Below are positions 34,974-44,256 of a stretch of DNA of 64,000 nucleotides, in pieces. The stretch lies in assembly GCA_963746255.1 (NCBI GenBank), contig CAVVAJ010000006.1:1-64000 (forward strand), read 5' to 3'. The position numbers were made by a program, and so were the translations under genes. The notes under the pieces were generated by a model that ran no database searches, was not told the origin of the DNA, and saw only the letters and a program-made list of their open reading frames with translations. The stretch is from DAOVXM01 sp963746255. GTDB lineage: Bacteria > Chloroflexota > Anaerolineae > Anaerolineales > UBA4823. Each line of letters opens with the position of its first letter. The first letter of the stretch is position 1.

Positions 34974-37502
34974 ATGCGTAAAGCAATATTACTATCCATT
35001 GTAATTTTATTGGCTTTACTGATGGTAGGATGTGCATCAGAAGCCACGACCGAAGCACCTCCGCCGCCAGAGCAAGAAGAGCCTGCTCCACCTGAAACCG
35101 CCGAAGAGGTAACGATAACCATAGAGAGTTGGAGAAACGATGACCTGACCATCTGGCAGGATACGATTATCCCAGCTTTTGAAGCCAAATATCCGAACAT
35201 CAAAGTTGTGTTTGCTCCAACAGCTCCAGCAGAGTACAACGGCGTGCTGAACACCAAGCTTGAAGGTGGAACAGCCGGTGATTTGATCACCTGCCGTCCG
35301 TTCGATGCCTCTCTAGCGTTGTTTGACCAGGGACACCTGGCATCGATCAACGATCTACCAGGTATGGAGAACTTCAGCTCCGTAGCCAAGAGCGCCTGGA
35401 TCACCGATAATGGCTCGGACGTTTTCTGTGTTCCAATGGCATCCGTGATCCACGGCTTCTTCTACAATGTTGATGCATTCACTGAACTCGGTTTGGAAGA
35501 ACCAACCACCAGGGATGAGTTCTTTGCTGTGCTGGATGCCATCAAGGCCGATGGTACCTACGATCCCCTAGGGATGGGCTCTGCCGACCAGTGGGAAGCA
35601 GCCACAATGGGCTTCCAGAACATCGGTCCGAATTACTGGAAAGGCGAAGAAGGCCGCTTAGGGCTGATCGCCGGCACCGAGAAATACACAGATCAGCAGT
35701 ACGTCGACACATGGGCAGAGCTGGCGCGCTGGGCTGACTACATGCCGTCTGGTTATGAGGCAGTCAAATACCCAGATGCGCAGAGCCTGTTCACCCTGGG
35801 TCAAGCTGCGATCTACCCGACTGGCTCCTGGGAAATCTCCGTTTTTGAAGATCAAGCTGACTTTGAAATGGGCATCTTCCCGCCACCGCTGGCAAACGAG
35901 GGTGACACCTGCTTCATCAGCGATCATACCGACATCGCCATGGGCATGAACACCGCCACTGAAAATCCTGAAGCAGTTGAGACATTCCTGGAATGGATGA
36001 CCACTCCTGAATTCGCTGAGCTTTACAGCAACGCTTTACCTGGATTCTTCACTTTGTCCAACCACATGGTCAATCTTGATGATCCGCTGGCACAGGAATT
36101 TATGAGCTGGCGAGAGTCATGCGAGGAGACCATTCGCAACTCCTACCAGATCCTCTCACGTGGTGAGCCAAACCTAGAGAATGAGTTGTGGCGTGTCAGT
36201 GCTGCCGTGATCAATGGGAGCCTGACGCCTGAAGAGGCAGCCCAGGAAATCCAGGATGGTCTTGACTCGTGGTACTCACCGACTGGTCAGCCGGAAGTGG
36301 AAGCGCCTCAAGAACCGACCGAGGAGGTCACCCTAACCATCGAAAGCTGGCGCAACGACGACCTGACCATCTGGCAGGATACCATCATCCCGGCTTTCGA
36401 AGCCAAGCACTCCAACATCAAAGTTGTGTTTGCTCCCACAGCCCCAGCAGAGTACAACGGCGTGCTGAACACCAAGCTTGAAGGTGGAACAGCCGGTGAT
36501 TTGATCACCTGCCGTCCGTTCGATGCCTCTCTAGCGTTGTTTGACCAGGGACACCTGGCATCGATCAACGATCTACCAGGTATGGAGAACTTCAGCTCCG
36601 TAGCCAAGAGCGCCTGGATCACCGATAATGGCTCGGACGTTTTCTGTGTTCCAATGGCATCCGTAATCCACGGCTTCTTCTACAACGCTGATGCCTTCAC
36701 TGAACTCGGTTTGGAAGAACCAACCACCAGGGATGAGTTCTTTGCTGTGCTGGATGCCATCAAGGCCGATGGTACCTACGATCCCCTAGGGATGGGCTCT
36801 GCCGACCAGTGGGAAGCAGCCACAATGGGCTTCCAGAACATCGGTCCGAATTACTGGAAAGGCGAAGAAGGCCGCTTAGGGCTGATCGCCGGCACCGAGA
36901 AATACACAGATCAGCAGTACGTCGACACATGGGCAGAGCTGGCGCGCTGGGCTGACTACATGCCGTCTGGTTATGAGGCAGTCAAATACCCAGATGCGCA
37001 GAGCCTGTTCACCCTGGGTCAAGCTGCGATCTACCCGACTGGCTCCTGGGAAATCTCCGTTTTTGAAGATCAAGCTGAGTTTGAAATGGGCATCTTCCCG
37101 CCACCGCTGGCAAACGAGGGTGACACCTGCTTCATCAGCGATCATACCGACATCGCCCTGGGTATGAACACCGCAACAGAGAATCCAGATGCGGCCAAGA
37201 TCTTCTTGGAATGGATGACCACCTCTGAGTTCGCCGAGCTTTATAGCAACGCTTTACCTGGATTCTTCACTTTGTCCAACCACATGGTCAATCTTGATGA
37301 TCCGCTGGCACAGGAATTTATGAGCTGGCGAGAGTCATGCGAGGAGACCATTCGCAACTCCTACCAGATCCTCTCACGTGGTGAGCCAAATCTAGAGAAC
37401 GAGTTGTGGCGTGTCAGTGCTGCCGTGATCAACGGGAGTTTGACGCCCGAAGAGGCAGCCCAAGAAATCCAGACTGGTCTTGACTCGTGGTACACACCTT
37501 AG
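34974..37502 (+). CDS. Sugar ABC transporter lipoprotein with two tandem solute-binding domains
   Basis: An 842-residue lipoprotein. A signal peptide with lipobox LMVGC (Cys20) and an acidic Pro-rich linker precede solute-binding domain 1 (residues ~45-430). A short EAPQEPTEE-type linker leads to domain 2 (~452-842). The domains are family-1 (carbohydrate) binding proteins: ESWRNDDLTIWQDTIIPAFE, GDLITCRPFDASLALFDQGH. The two copies are offset by exactly 1218 bases (406 codons) and almost identical, differing at a few scattered sites. Normal family members have one domain. AGGAG lies 11 bases before the ATG. It feeds the permeases downstream. Confidence 0.9.
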   Translation: MRKAILLSIVILLALLMVGCASEATTEAPPPPEQEEPAPPETAEEVTITIESWRNDDLTIWQDTIIPAFEAKYPNIKVVFAPTAPAEYNGVLNTKLEGGTAGDLITCRPFDASLALFDQGHLASINDLPGMENFSSVAKSAWITDNGSDVFCVPMASVIHGFFYNVDAFTELGLEEPTTRDEFFAVLDAIKADGTYDPLGMGSADQWEAATMGFQNIGPNYWKGEEGRLGLIAGTEKYTDQQYVDTWAELARWADYMPSGYEAVKYPDAQSLFTLGQAAIYPTGSWEISVFEDQADFEMGIFPPPLANEGDTCFISDHTDIAMGMNTATENPEAVETFLEWMTTPEFAELYSNALPGFFTLSNHMVNLDDPLAQEFMSWRESCEETIRNSYQILSRGEPNLENELWRVSAAVINGSLTPEEAAQEIQDGLDSWYSPTGQPEVEAPQEPTEEVTLTIESWRNDDLTIWQDTIIPAFEAKHSNIKVVFAPTAPAEYNGVLNTKLEGGTAGDLITCRPFDASLALFDQGHLASINDLPGMENFSSVAKSAWITDNGSDVFCVPMASVIHGFFYNADAFTELGLEEPTTRDEFFAVLDAIKADGTYDPLGMGSADQWEAATMGFQNIGPNYWKGEEGRLGLIAGTEKYTDQQYVDTWAELARWADYMPSGYEAVKYPDAQSLFTLGQAAIYPTGSWEISVFEDQAEFEMGIFPPPLANEGDTCFISDHTDIALGMNTATENPDAAKIFLEWMTTSEFAELYSNALPGFFTLSNHMVNLDDPLAQEFMSWRESCEETIRNSYQILSRGEPNLENELWRVSAAVINGSLTPEEAAQEIQTGLDSWYTP
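35109..37500 (+). repeat. 1.2-kb in-frame tandem duplication inside the SBP gene
   Basis: Copy 1 runs from 35109 to about 36276 and copy 2 from 36327 to about 37494. Long stretches (for example about 36430-36680 and 36710-37070) are identical to their partners. Differences cluster at the two ends and near the codons for NVDAF/NADAF and the block around AMGMNTATENPEA/ALGMNTATENPDA. This mosaic suggests an older duplication kept alike by gene conversion, or a recent one followed by a few changes. Confidence 0.9.
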
Positions 37503-37526
37503 TAGTGGCAAGACGAACATAATATC

Positions 37527-37562
37527 TATACTCGGCGGTAGTACGTACTACCGCCGAGTATA
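37527..37562. terminator. 36-base perfect palindrome between SBP and permease genes
   Basis: TATACTCGGCGGTAGTAC is followed immediately by its exact reverse complement. The transcript would fold into a very stable hairpin with a minimal loop, 25 bases after the SBP stop. Only a weak A/T-rich tail follows. Hairpins at this place in binding-protein operons are known to stabilise the upstream message or attenuate the permease genes. Confidence 0.7.
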
Positions 37563-37590
37563 ATATTTAATCAACCGGAGGATAGGTTCA

Positions 37591-38517
37591 GTGGAAAAAA
37601 AGCAACATCGCAAACCCTTTCCTGTTTACATTCTGGTTTTCCTGACTCCAGCAGTAATTATATATACGCTCTTTATGGTTTACCCGCTTCTTGACTCGTT
37701 ACGCCTCAGTTTTTTTACTCTTAACGAACAGAATCAAGAGATATTCGTCGGAATCCAGAATTACATCACACTATTTACAGATTCAAACTACGCGCCCCGT
37801 TTTTGGGGAGCGCTTAAAAATAATCTTGTATTTTTCGCCATTCACATGGTGGTTCAGAATTCAATCGCTTTGCTGTTGGCTGCGTTGTTATCTTCAGGTA
37901 TCAGGGGAAGCAACGTTTACCGTTCGGTGCTTTTTATGCCTACAGTTCTGTCAGTCGTTATTATTGGTTTTATTTGGCAGTTGATTTTAAATCCCCTCTG
38001 GGGGGTTTCTGAGAGCATCTTGCAAGCTGTGAATTTAGAATCTCTTTTCAAGCCCTGGCTGGGTTTACCAGAAACTGCCTTGATAACCATATCGCTGATT
38101 TCCGTGTGGCAGTTTGTTGGAATTCCAATGATCTTATTCTTCGCAGCCCTGATAGGAATCCCAGATGAACTAATGGAAGCTGCTCGGGTAGATGGTGCCT
38201 CCGGCTGGCAGACCTTCTGGCGAATTAAGTTCCCCCTCATTCTGCCATCGGTCGGTATCGTCGCCATTCTAACTTTCGTTGGCAATTTCAACGCTTTCGA
38301 CCTGATATATACAATGAAAGGTGCTAACGCAGGCCCGGATTTCTCCACCGACATCATGGGCACTTTGTTTTACCGTACCTTCTTCGGCCAACAACTACAG
38401 TTAGGCAATTCGACAATGGGTGCAACGGTTGCTGCAATGATGTTCCTAATTATCCTGTCGGGTGTGCTGATCTACATGTTCTTATGGCAACGGCGTATTC
38501 AAACAGTAGAAATGTGA
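37591..38517 (+). CDS. Sugar ABC transporter permease, MalF/UgpA type
   Basis: A 308-residue inner-membrane protein with six hydrophobic segments, beginning with the N-terminal FPVYILVFLTPAVIIYTLFMVYP form. The EAA loop EAARVDGASGWQTFWRIKFP contacts the ATPase. The start is GTG, supported by GGAGG 9 bases upstream. With the next gene it forms the channel for the sugar delivered by the tandem-domain lipoprotein. No gene for the ATP-hydrolysing subunit is in the operon. Confidence 0.9.
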   Translation: MEKKQHRKPFPVYILVFLTPAVIIYTLFMVYPLLDSLRLSFFTLNEQNQEIFVGIQNYITLFTDSNYAPRFWGALKNNLVFFAIHMVVQNSIALLLAALLSSGIRGSNVYRSVLFMPTVLSVVIIGFIWQLILNPLWGVSESILQAVNLESLFKPWLGLPETALITISLISVWQFVGIPMILFFAALIGIPDELMEAARVDGASGWQTFWRIKFPLILPSVGIVAILTFVGNFNAFDLIYTMKGANAGPDFSTDIMGTLFYRTFFGQQLQLGNSTMGATVAAMMFLIILSGVLIYMFLWQRRIQTVEM

Positions 38518-38526
38518 GAATGAGTT

Positions 38527-39405
38527 ATGATAACTGCAGCTAAGGACCACAGAACAAGAGGCATGCCTTTTCAATATCGAATCCGGAGATTTATTGGAAG
38601 GTTAATACCACACCTACTTCTATTAAGTTATTTGGCAATTGTACTTTTCCCGATATTCTTGATCATCATCAATTCGTTCAAAAGCCGTAAAGCAATCTTT
38701 GGAATGCCATTTCAGCTACCAACCCCTGAAACCTTCAGCCTGATTGGTTATGAAACGGTCATTTTTCGGTCGACTTTTCATATCTACTTCATGAACAGTA
38801 TCATCGTCACTGTCGTTGCCCTGATATTTACATTGTTGATCGGCGCTATGGCTGCCTTTGCTTTGGCGGAATATCCCTTTCCTGGAAATGCCTTGCTGGG
38901 TCTCTACCTGGCTATTGGGATCATGATCCCGATTCGCCTGGGTACGGTGGGAATATTAAAACTAATGGTGAATTTCAGCTTGGTTAATACGTTAATTGGA
39001 TTGATCTTGATCTATATTGCCCAAGCGTTGCCCCTGACAATATTTATATTGTCTCAATTTTTCCGTCAGGTGCCAAAAGAATTAAAAGATGCTGCCCGAA
39101 TTGACGGAGCCAGTGAATATCGCATTTTCTTCCTCGTAGTTCCGCTGGTGCGACCAGCAATAGGGGCGATTGGCATCTTTACCATGATCCCTATCTGGAA
39201 TGACCTGTGGTTCCCCTTGGTCGTTGCACCCAGCGCTAAAACCGCGACAGTGACCCTGGGTGTCCAGCAGTTCCTGGGTCAATTTGTCAGTGATTGGAAC
39301 GCCGTACTCTCTTCTTTGACACTTGCGATGGTACCGATCCTCATAATATATCTAATTTTCTCCAGGCAGCTAATCCGCAGTATCACTGCAGGTGCTCTCA
39401 AGTAA
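38527..39405 (+). CDS. Sugar ABC transporter permease, MalG/UgpE type
   Basis: A 292-residue inner-membrane protein with six hydrophobic segments and the EAA loop DAARIDGASEYRIFFLVVPL. It begins 9 bases after the MalF-type gene. It is the second half of the carbohydrate importer channel. The N-terminal ~35 residues are polar and basic, as usual for the cytoplasmic tail. Confidence 0.9.
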   Translation: MITAAKDHRTRGMPFQYRIRRFIGRLIPHLLLLSYLAIVLFPIFLIIINSFKSRKAIFGMPFQLPTPETFSLIGYETVIFRSTFHIYFMNSIIVTVVALIFTLLIGAMAAFALAEYPFPGNALLGLYLAIGIMIPIRLGTVGILKLMVNFSLVNTLIGLILIYIAQALPLTIFILSQFFRQVPKELKDAARIDGASEYRIFFLVVPLVRPAIGAIGIFTMIPIWNDLWFPLVVAPSAKTATVTLGVQQFLGQFVSDWNAVLSSLTLAMVPILIIYLIFSRQLIRSITAGALK

Positions 39406-39465
39406 GGGAATGCGGTGAAAAATACTACTCACTAGACCATCTCAAGTAATTTGAGGAAAAAATAA

Positions 39466-40476
39466 ATGAAAATTGGATTAGCCGGTGTGGGATTCATGGG
39501 GATTACCCACGCAGAAGCCTGGTTACAAACAGGTGCCCAAATTGAGGGTATGGTAGCTGAAACCTTGCAAGAGGCGCAACCTCTCGCTGATCAATACGGA
39601 GCGAATGTCTACTCGGACTTTACCAGCATGCTCCCGGACATCAACGTAGTTGATATCTGCACTCCAACGCACCTGCATTATGAGATGGTGATGGCTGCCG
39701 CTGCTGAGGGAGTGGATATAATTTGCGAAAAACCATTAGCCAGGACGGTCGATCAGGCTGCCGAGATGGTAGTCGCCTGCCGGGAAGCTGGTGTTCACCT
39801 TCTGGTGGCTCACGTGGTTCGTTTCTTTCCGGAGTACGCGCTAGCAAAAGATGCGGTTGCAAGAGGACAGATCGGTCATCCAGGCGTGGTTCGCCTTTCA
39901 CGAGGCAGCTACCGCCCTATGAAACAGGTCGGAAACTGGTTCCTGGATGATGAAAAATCTGGCGGTATATTGATGGACCTGATGATCCATGATTTCGATT
40001 ACGCCCGTTGGATCGCTGGGGAAGTGGAAAGCGTGTTTGCTAGAAAAGTTAGCTCGAGCCATCCGGGTGCCCCAATCGATTACGGGCTGGCTATCCTGAA
40101 ACACAAAAGTGGAACACTTTCTCACATTGCCGGCGCATGGGCTTATCCACCGCCCACATTCCGCACGCATATCGAGATTGCTGGAGATAAGGGGTTGATC
40201 GAGTTCGACTCAGACGCCACAGCGCCCATCAAGAACTTAATACGTAGAAATGGTCAATTCGATTCTCCGGATGTTGCCCTGCCATCCAGCCCAGTCAGCG
40301 AAAGCCCGTACACCACGCAGATAAAAGAATTTTACGCTACTTTGCTTAAGGAATATCCAGCACGCGTCTCTGCAGTGGACGGCCTGGCTGCTGTGCAAAT
40401 CGCCGAAGCTGCCATCCAATCTGCCGCTTCTGGTCAGGCGATTTTCTTAGAGACTCTGGCGGAGTTGCAGTCATGA
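39466..40476 (+). CDS. Gfo/Idh/MocA-family oxidoreductase (1)
   Basis: A 336-residue NAD(P)-dependent sugar dehydrogenase-like enzyme. The Rossmann start is MKIGLAGVGFMGITHAEAW, the catalytic-lysine motif is CEKPLARTVDQA, and GGILMDLMIHDFDYARWIAG contains the substrate-binding His and Asp. Follows the permeases by 60 bases and overlaps the next gene by four bases. Probably oxidises the imported sugar or a derivative; substrate unknown. Confidence 0.88.
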   Translation: MKIGLAGVGFMGITHAEAWLQTGAQIEGMVAETLQEAQPLADQYGANVYSDFTSMLPDINVVDICTPTHLHYEMVMAAAAEGVDIICEKPLARTVDQAAEMVVACREAGVHLLVAHVVRFFPEYALAKDAVARGQIGHPGVVRLSRGSYRPMKQVGNWFLDDEKSGGILMDLMIHDFDYARWIAGEVESVFARKVSSSHPGAPIDYGLAILKHKSGTLSHIAGAWAYPPPTFRTHIEIAGDKGLIEFDSDATAPIKNLIRRNGQFDSPDVALPSSPVSESPYTTQIKEFYATLLKEYPARVSAVDGLAAVQIAEAAIQSAASGQAIFLETLAELQS

Positions 40477-41471
40477 AAATTGGTATTATGAGCTTCGCCC
40501 ACCACCATGCCGATGCTTACATCCAGAACCTGTCCACGATCCCACAGGTAGACCTGATTGGCGTAGCCGATGAAGAAGCGCAGCGTGGAGAGCGTATCGC
40601 GCACCAGCATGCAATACCCTTTTTCCACTCCTATGATGACTTGTTGGCAGCCAAACCTGATGGTGTGATCATCTGTTCGGAAAATAGCAAGCACCGCTAT
40701 ATGGTAGAGTTGGCGGCTGATGCTGGTGTAAATGTGCTTTGTGAGAAGCCGCTCGCTACAACCGTGGAGGATGCTCGAGCGATCGTTAGCACTTGCGAGA
40801 AGGCTGATGTTGTACTCATGACCGCTTTCCCAATGCGATTCAGCACGCCTTTAATAGAGGTGAAGGCACGTCTGGACGCTGGTGATTTTGGTCAGATCTT
40901 CTGCTTCAACGCCACCAACCAGGGCCAGTTACCTGTGGTCTATCGTGAATGGTTCGTGGACAAAACCCTGGCGGGAGGTGGCGCATTGATGGACCACACT
41001 GTTCACCTTGTGGACATTATGCGCTGGTATTTAGGTGAAGAGGTTAGCGAAGTTTATGCGCAAACCAACCACATTTTACATGCGCATGAGGTGCAAGTGG
41101 AGACAGGTGGTCTGGAGATGATCACTTTTGAAAGCGGGATATTCGCCACCATCGATGCCAGTTGGAGCCGTCCCTCCTATTGGCCATCCTGGGGAGGACT
41201 TACATTTGAGATGGTCACAGAACGGGGCGCGATCTTGGTGGATGCATTCCGCCAGAACCTGATCATATACCGCCATGAATGGGGGCGCGCCGGTTGGGCA
41301 TATTGGGGATCAGATGCTAACCAGGCCATGGTTAACGAATTTGTGGTTGCCATCCGAGAGAAGCGCCAGCCGTTCGTAACTGGCTACGATGGTTTAAAAG
41401 CCATTGAAGCGGTCGAAGCAGCCTATATATCCGCGGAGCGTGGACAGCCCATCAGATTACCCCTTAATTAA
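40473..41471 (+). CDS. Gfo/Idh/MocA-family oxidoreductase (2)
   Basis: A 332-residue enzyme of the same family, translationally coupled to the first through ATGA. Signatures: HAIPFFHSYDDLLAAKPDGV, CEKPLATTVEDA, and GGGALMDHTVHLVDIMRWYLG. The N-terminus MKIGIMSFAHHHADAYI lacks the usual glycine-rich GxGxxG, like the group that starts with SFAHxHA. The pair could act in sequence, for example an oxidation followed by a reduction at another carbon. That is inference. Confidence 0.85.
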   Translation: MKIGIMSFAHHHADAYIQNLSTIPQVDLIGVADEEAQRGERIAHQHAIPFFHSYDDLLAAKPDGVIICSENSKHRYMVELAADAGVNVLCEKPLATTVEDARAIVSTCEKADVVLMTAFPMRFSTPLIEVKARLDAGDFGQIFCFNATNQGQLPVVYREWFVDKTLAGGGALMDHTVHLVDIMRWYLGEEVSEVYAQTNHILHAHEVQVETGGLEMITFESGIFATIDASWSRPSYWPSWGGLTFEMVTERGAILVDAFRQNLIIYRHEWGRAGWAYWGSDANQAMVNEFVVAIREKRQPFVTGYDGLKAIEAVEAAYISAERGQPIRLPLN

Positions 41472-41800
41472 GATGTACATTGAACAAGGTATTTTCACTA
41501 AAGCCGTTTTCAGAGCGCTAGTGACGTACGGTCACTACATTGCTAGCCTAGCTAATCGCTGGCGCCGTTACATTACTTGGCTACATAGCCGGACTTTTCC
41601 TATCTCTGCAGATCAAGCCTTCACGATCTCCATCCTGCTTTCCGTTATCACCCTTTTCTACGTGGGTGCTGCTAAGGTCTTCGTCACCCACAAGAATCCG
41701 ATCCTCAGTGGTTTGAAAATGCTGCAGGTTGGTGGATTAGCTGCCGGCGTTGCCTATACAGCAGGGCTTTATTACCCTCTCTGGGATTGGAATTCTAAAG
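41467..41800 (+). pseudogene. Decayed VIT1-type transporter fragment
   Basis: Directly at the stop of the sugar operon, homology to the C-terminal half of VIT1 begins at MYIEQGIFTKAV (compare IYLHKGYTSEEA). It continues through a shifted frame as AGAVTLLGYIAGLF and returns as FPISADQAFTISILLSVITL, then KVFVTHKNPILSGLKMLQVG. At least two indels, one near 41550 and one near 41590, interrupt it and the 5' half is missing. Amino-acid identity to the VIT1 gene at 31118 is about two-thirds, so it is a paralogue, not a recent copy. Confidence 0.75.
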
Positions 41801-41840
41801 TACAAGTGGTTTTTTCTCTTATAATGCAGAATTCTACCTG

Positions 41841-42919
41841 ATGCGCGATAAATTCAGCCGGGTTCTTAGAACTTTCATGGAAACTCTATTCACAACGTCG
41901 GGCTTTCCCAAATCAATGGGAAACCAGGCAAAAAAATCATGGATAAATTCAACGTTAGACTGGCTGCTCGGATCCGGCGAGCCATGGACCCGCTACCGCA
42001 CGCTTATCGATATCCTGGATCAACCTGAGGATGATCCGGATGTCCGCCAAGCCCGGCAAGCGATGCTCGCACATCCGCAGGTGTAATGAACTCATTTCTC
42101 ACGCAAACCGGCGCTTAGAACTGCCCATCAAACGCCACAATGATGCCAGCCACCCGATTTACAGCATGGCAACGCTAGCCGATTTCGGTTTACGGCTTGG
42201 CGATCCAGGCATGGACGGGATCATCACATCTATCACTGGGCACCAATCTGCCGATGGAGGCTACCTGTCAACAGTTTTGATCCCGAAACCATTTGGCGGA
42301 AGCGGCGAACCTCAATTATCCTGGGTCTTATGTGATGCTCCTACCCTTTTATATTCCGTACTCTTATTTTCTCGGCCAGATTATAGTGCGTTCAAAACAG
42401 GGCTAAATCAGCTCACCGGCTTAGTTCAGGAAAACGGCTGGCGCTGTTCAGCGTCACCGGATTTGGGTAAATTCAGAGGACCAGGTCGTCGTGAAGACCC
42501 CTGCCCAATTGCTAATGTCTATGCGCTTAAAGCGCTTGCGATCGCTCCCGAATATTCGGATACAGCAGCGACAAGGATTGGTACGGAAACTATCCTTCAC
42601 CATTGGGAGATCCAAAAAGAGCGTAAATATCTATCTTTTTGGAATGGGTACTGATTTCCACAAAATAAAGTACCCGTTCGTCTGGTACGATATTCTCCAT
42701 GTCGTGGATGTCCTGAGTCGTTACCCTTTCCTTTACCACGATGCCCGCTTCTTGGATATGGTGGAGACATTGGTTCACTTGTCGGAGGATTGTGAGCGAT
42801 ACACTGCTGCAGCTATGTATCGAGCTTGGAAGGGTTGGTCATTTGCCGACAAAAGGAACCCTTCACCCTGGCTGACATTCCTTGTCCACCGTATTAAGAA
42901 GCGCGTTAACCTTCTCTAA
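41841..42919 (+). pseudogene. Prenyltransferase/squalene-cyclase-like repeat protein, broken by two frameshifts
   Basis: Three frames in succession read as one protein. 41841-42086 contains WLLGSGEPWTRYRTLIDILD and QPEDDPDVRQARQAML. The next frame has HPIYSMATLADFGLRLGDPG and DGGYLSTVLI. From ~42645 a third frame has GMGTDFHKIKYPFVWYDILH and ends at 42919. Single inserted bases near 42085 and 42645 explain the breaks. The DGGY-type repeats resemble alpha-helical toroid proteins (terpene-cyclase or prenyltransferase-like), usually of unknown role in Chloroflexota. Joined length is about 350 residues. Confidence 0.6.
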
Positions 42920-42990
42920 ACCAACATCGATAAACTAACATATTTATCCAAATACCTGGTGGTGTATAATTCCCCCGCACAGGAGCATGA

Positions 42991-44256
42991 ATGTCATTAA
43001 AACTCAGCGAGTATGACCAGGAGTGTTTAACCGGCGTGCATGGACCGGCAGCCAAATTCGGGATGTCGATTATACAGCGTATGGCGCCGGTATATGGAGC
43101 CCATGAATTATTGGATATCAGCGCCGCACATATCGACAGCTCCATCTATATCGGAGAAGCAGGCCTTGAATTCGCGGAACGTCTCGCCTCAATGGGGGCT
43201 GAGGTTGCTGTTCCAACTACCCTTAATGTCAGTGGTCTAGATGAGCACAGCTGGCAAGAATGGGCTGTTCCGGTAGATTGGGCCGAGAAAGCCCGCCGCC
43301 AGATGCTCGCCTATGAGAGCATGGGCTGTGTTCCCACGTGGACTTGCACCCCATATCAAGGTCGAATGCGACCCGTCTTCGGCCAACAAATCGCCTGGGG
43401 GGAATCAAACGCGATCGCCTTTGCTAATTCTGTGATCGGTGCCCGCACTGAACGCTACCCTGATTTATTTGATATCTGCTGCGCCATCACCGGGCGTGTC
43501 CCGGCATTCGGACTGCACCTGGATGAAAATCGCGCTGGCGAGCTGCTCGTAAACCTAATTGATATCCCAGATCAGCTGCAATCAAATGACAGTTTTTACC
43601 CGGTTCTTGGGCATTTACTCGGCAAACTTGCTAAAGACCAAGTACCTGTTGTCCAAGGGCTGACACAAAAGCCAAGCGAAGACCAGCTAAAAGCCCTATG
43701 CGCAGCGGTCGCTTCATCGGGTGCTGTTGCCCTATTCCACCTGGTGGGTATCACTCCGGAGGCACCAACCTTGGATGTGGCATTTCAAGGATGCACCCCA
43801 AAATCCGAGCACATTATTACCTTCAATGATCTCGTTAATGCCCGCCGAGAATTATCAACATATAACGATGGGATCATACAGATGGTCGTATTGGGAAGTC
43901 CCCATTTTTCGTTGGCAGAGTTTAATCAACTTGTCCCCCTCTTGAAGGGCAAGCATGCGCATCCCGATGTAAAGTTCTTGGTGACAACCAACCGGCTCAT
44001 GGCTGGCCTTGCTCAGCAGGCCGGTTTCCTTGATATAGTGCGTGACTTCGGCGGCCAGATAACAATGGATACTTGTATCCTCGCAACACCGATGCTGCCC
44101 GCAGATATCAAACTTTTAATGACCAACTCAGCAAAATATGCGTATTATGCACCAGGGCTGCTGGACGCTCAAATTACATTCGGCAGCTTGGAAGATTGTA
44201 TAAATTCTGCGGAAAATGGTAAAGTGATCCGGGATGATTCGTTATGGCAGATATAA
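42991..44256 (+). CDS. Aconitase X, catalytic (large) subunit
   Basis: A 421-residue protein of the aconitase X (DUF521) family. Family blocks: VPTTLNVSGLDEHSW, YESMGCVPTWTCTPYQGRMRPVFGQ with Fe-S/metal-binding Cys residues, GQQIAWGESNAIAFANSVIGARTERYPD, FGGQITMDTCILATPM with a further Cys, and KYAYYAPGLL. Aconitase X enzymes dehydrate cis-3-hydroxy-L-proline or, in archaea, mevalonate 5-phosphate. Which one applies here is not clear, as no proline-catabolic or mevalonate genes are adjacent. It overlaps the small-subunit gene by 13 bases. Confidence 0.85.
   Translation: MSLKLSEYDQECLTGVHGPAAKFGMSIIQRMAPVYGAHELLDISAAHIDSSIYIGEAGLEFAERLASMGAEVAVPTTLNVSGLDEHSWQEWAVPVDWAEKARRQMLAYESMGCVPTWTCTPYQGRMRPVFGQQIAWGESNAIAFANSVIGARTERYPDLFDICCAITGRVPAFGLHLDENRAGELLVNLIDIPDQLQSNDSFYPVLGHLLGKLAKDQVPVVQGLTQKPSEDQLKALCAAVASSGAVALFHLVGITPEAPTLDVAFQGCTPKSEHIITFNDLVNARRELSTYNDGIIQMVVLGSPHFSLAEFNQLVPLLKGKHAHPDVKFLVTTNRLMAGLAQQAGFLDIVRDFGGQITMDTCILATPMLPADIKLLMTNSAKYAYYAPGLLDAQITFGSLEDCINSAENGKVIRDDSLWQI

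Noticed and set aside
35109..37500. Tandem SBP copies as a pure assembly artefact
   Set aside because: The copies differ at scattered sites, including both ends, and the offset is an exact multiple of three, so a simple assembly repeat is unlikely.
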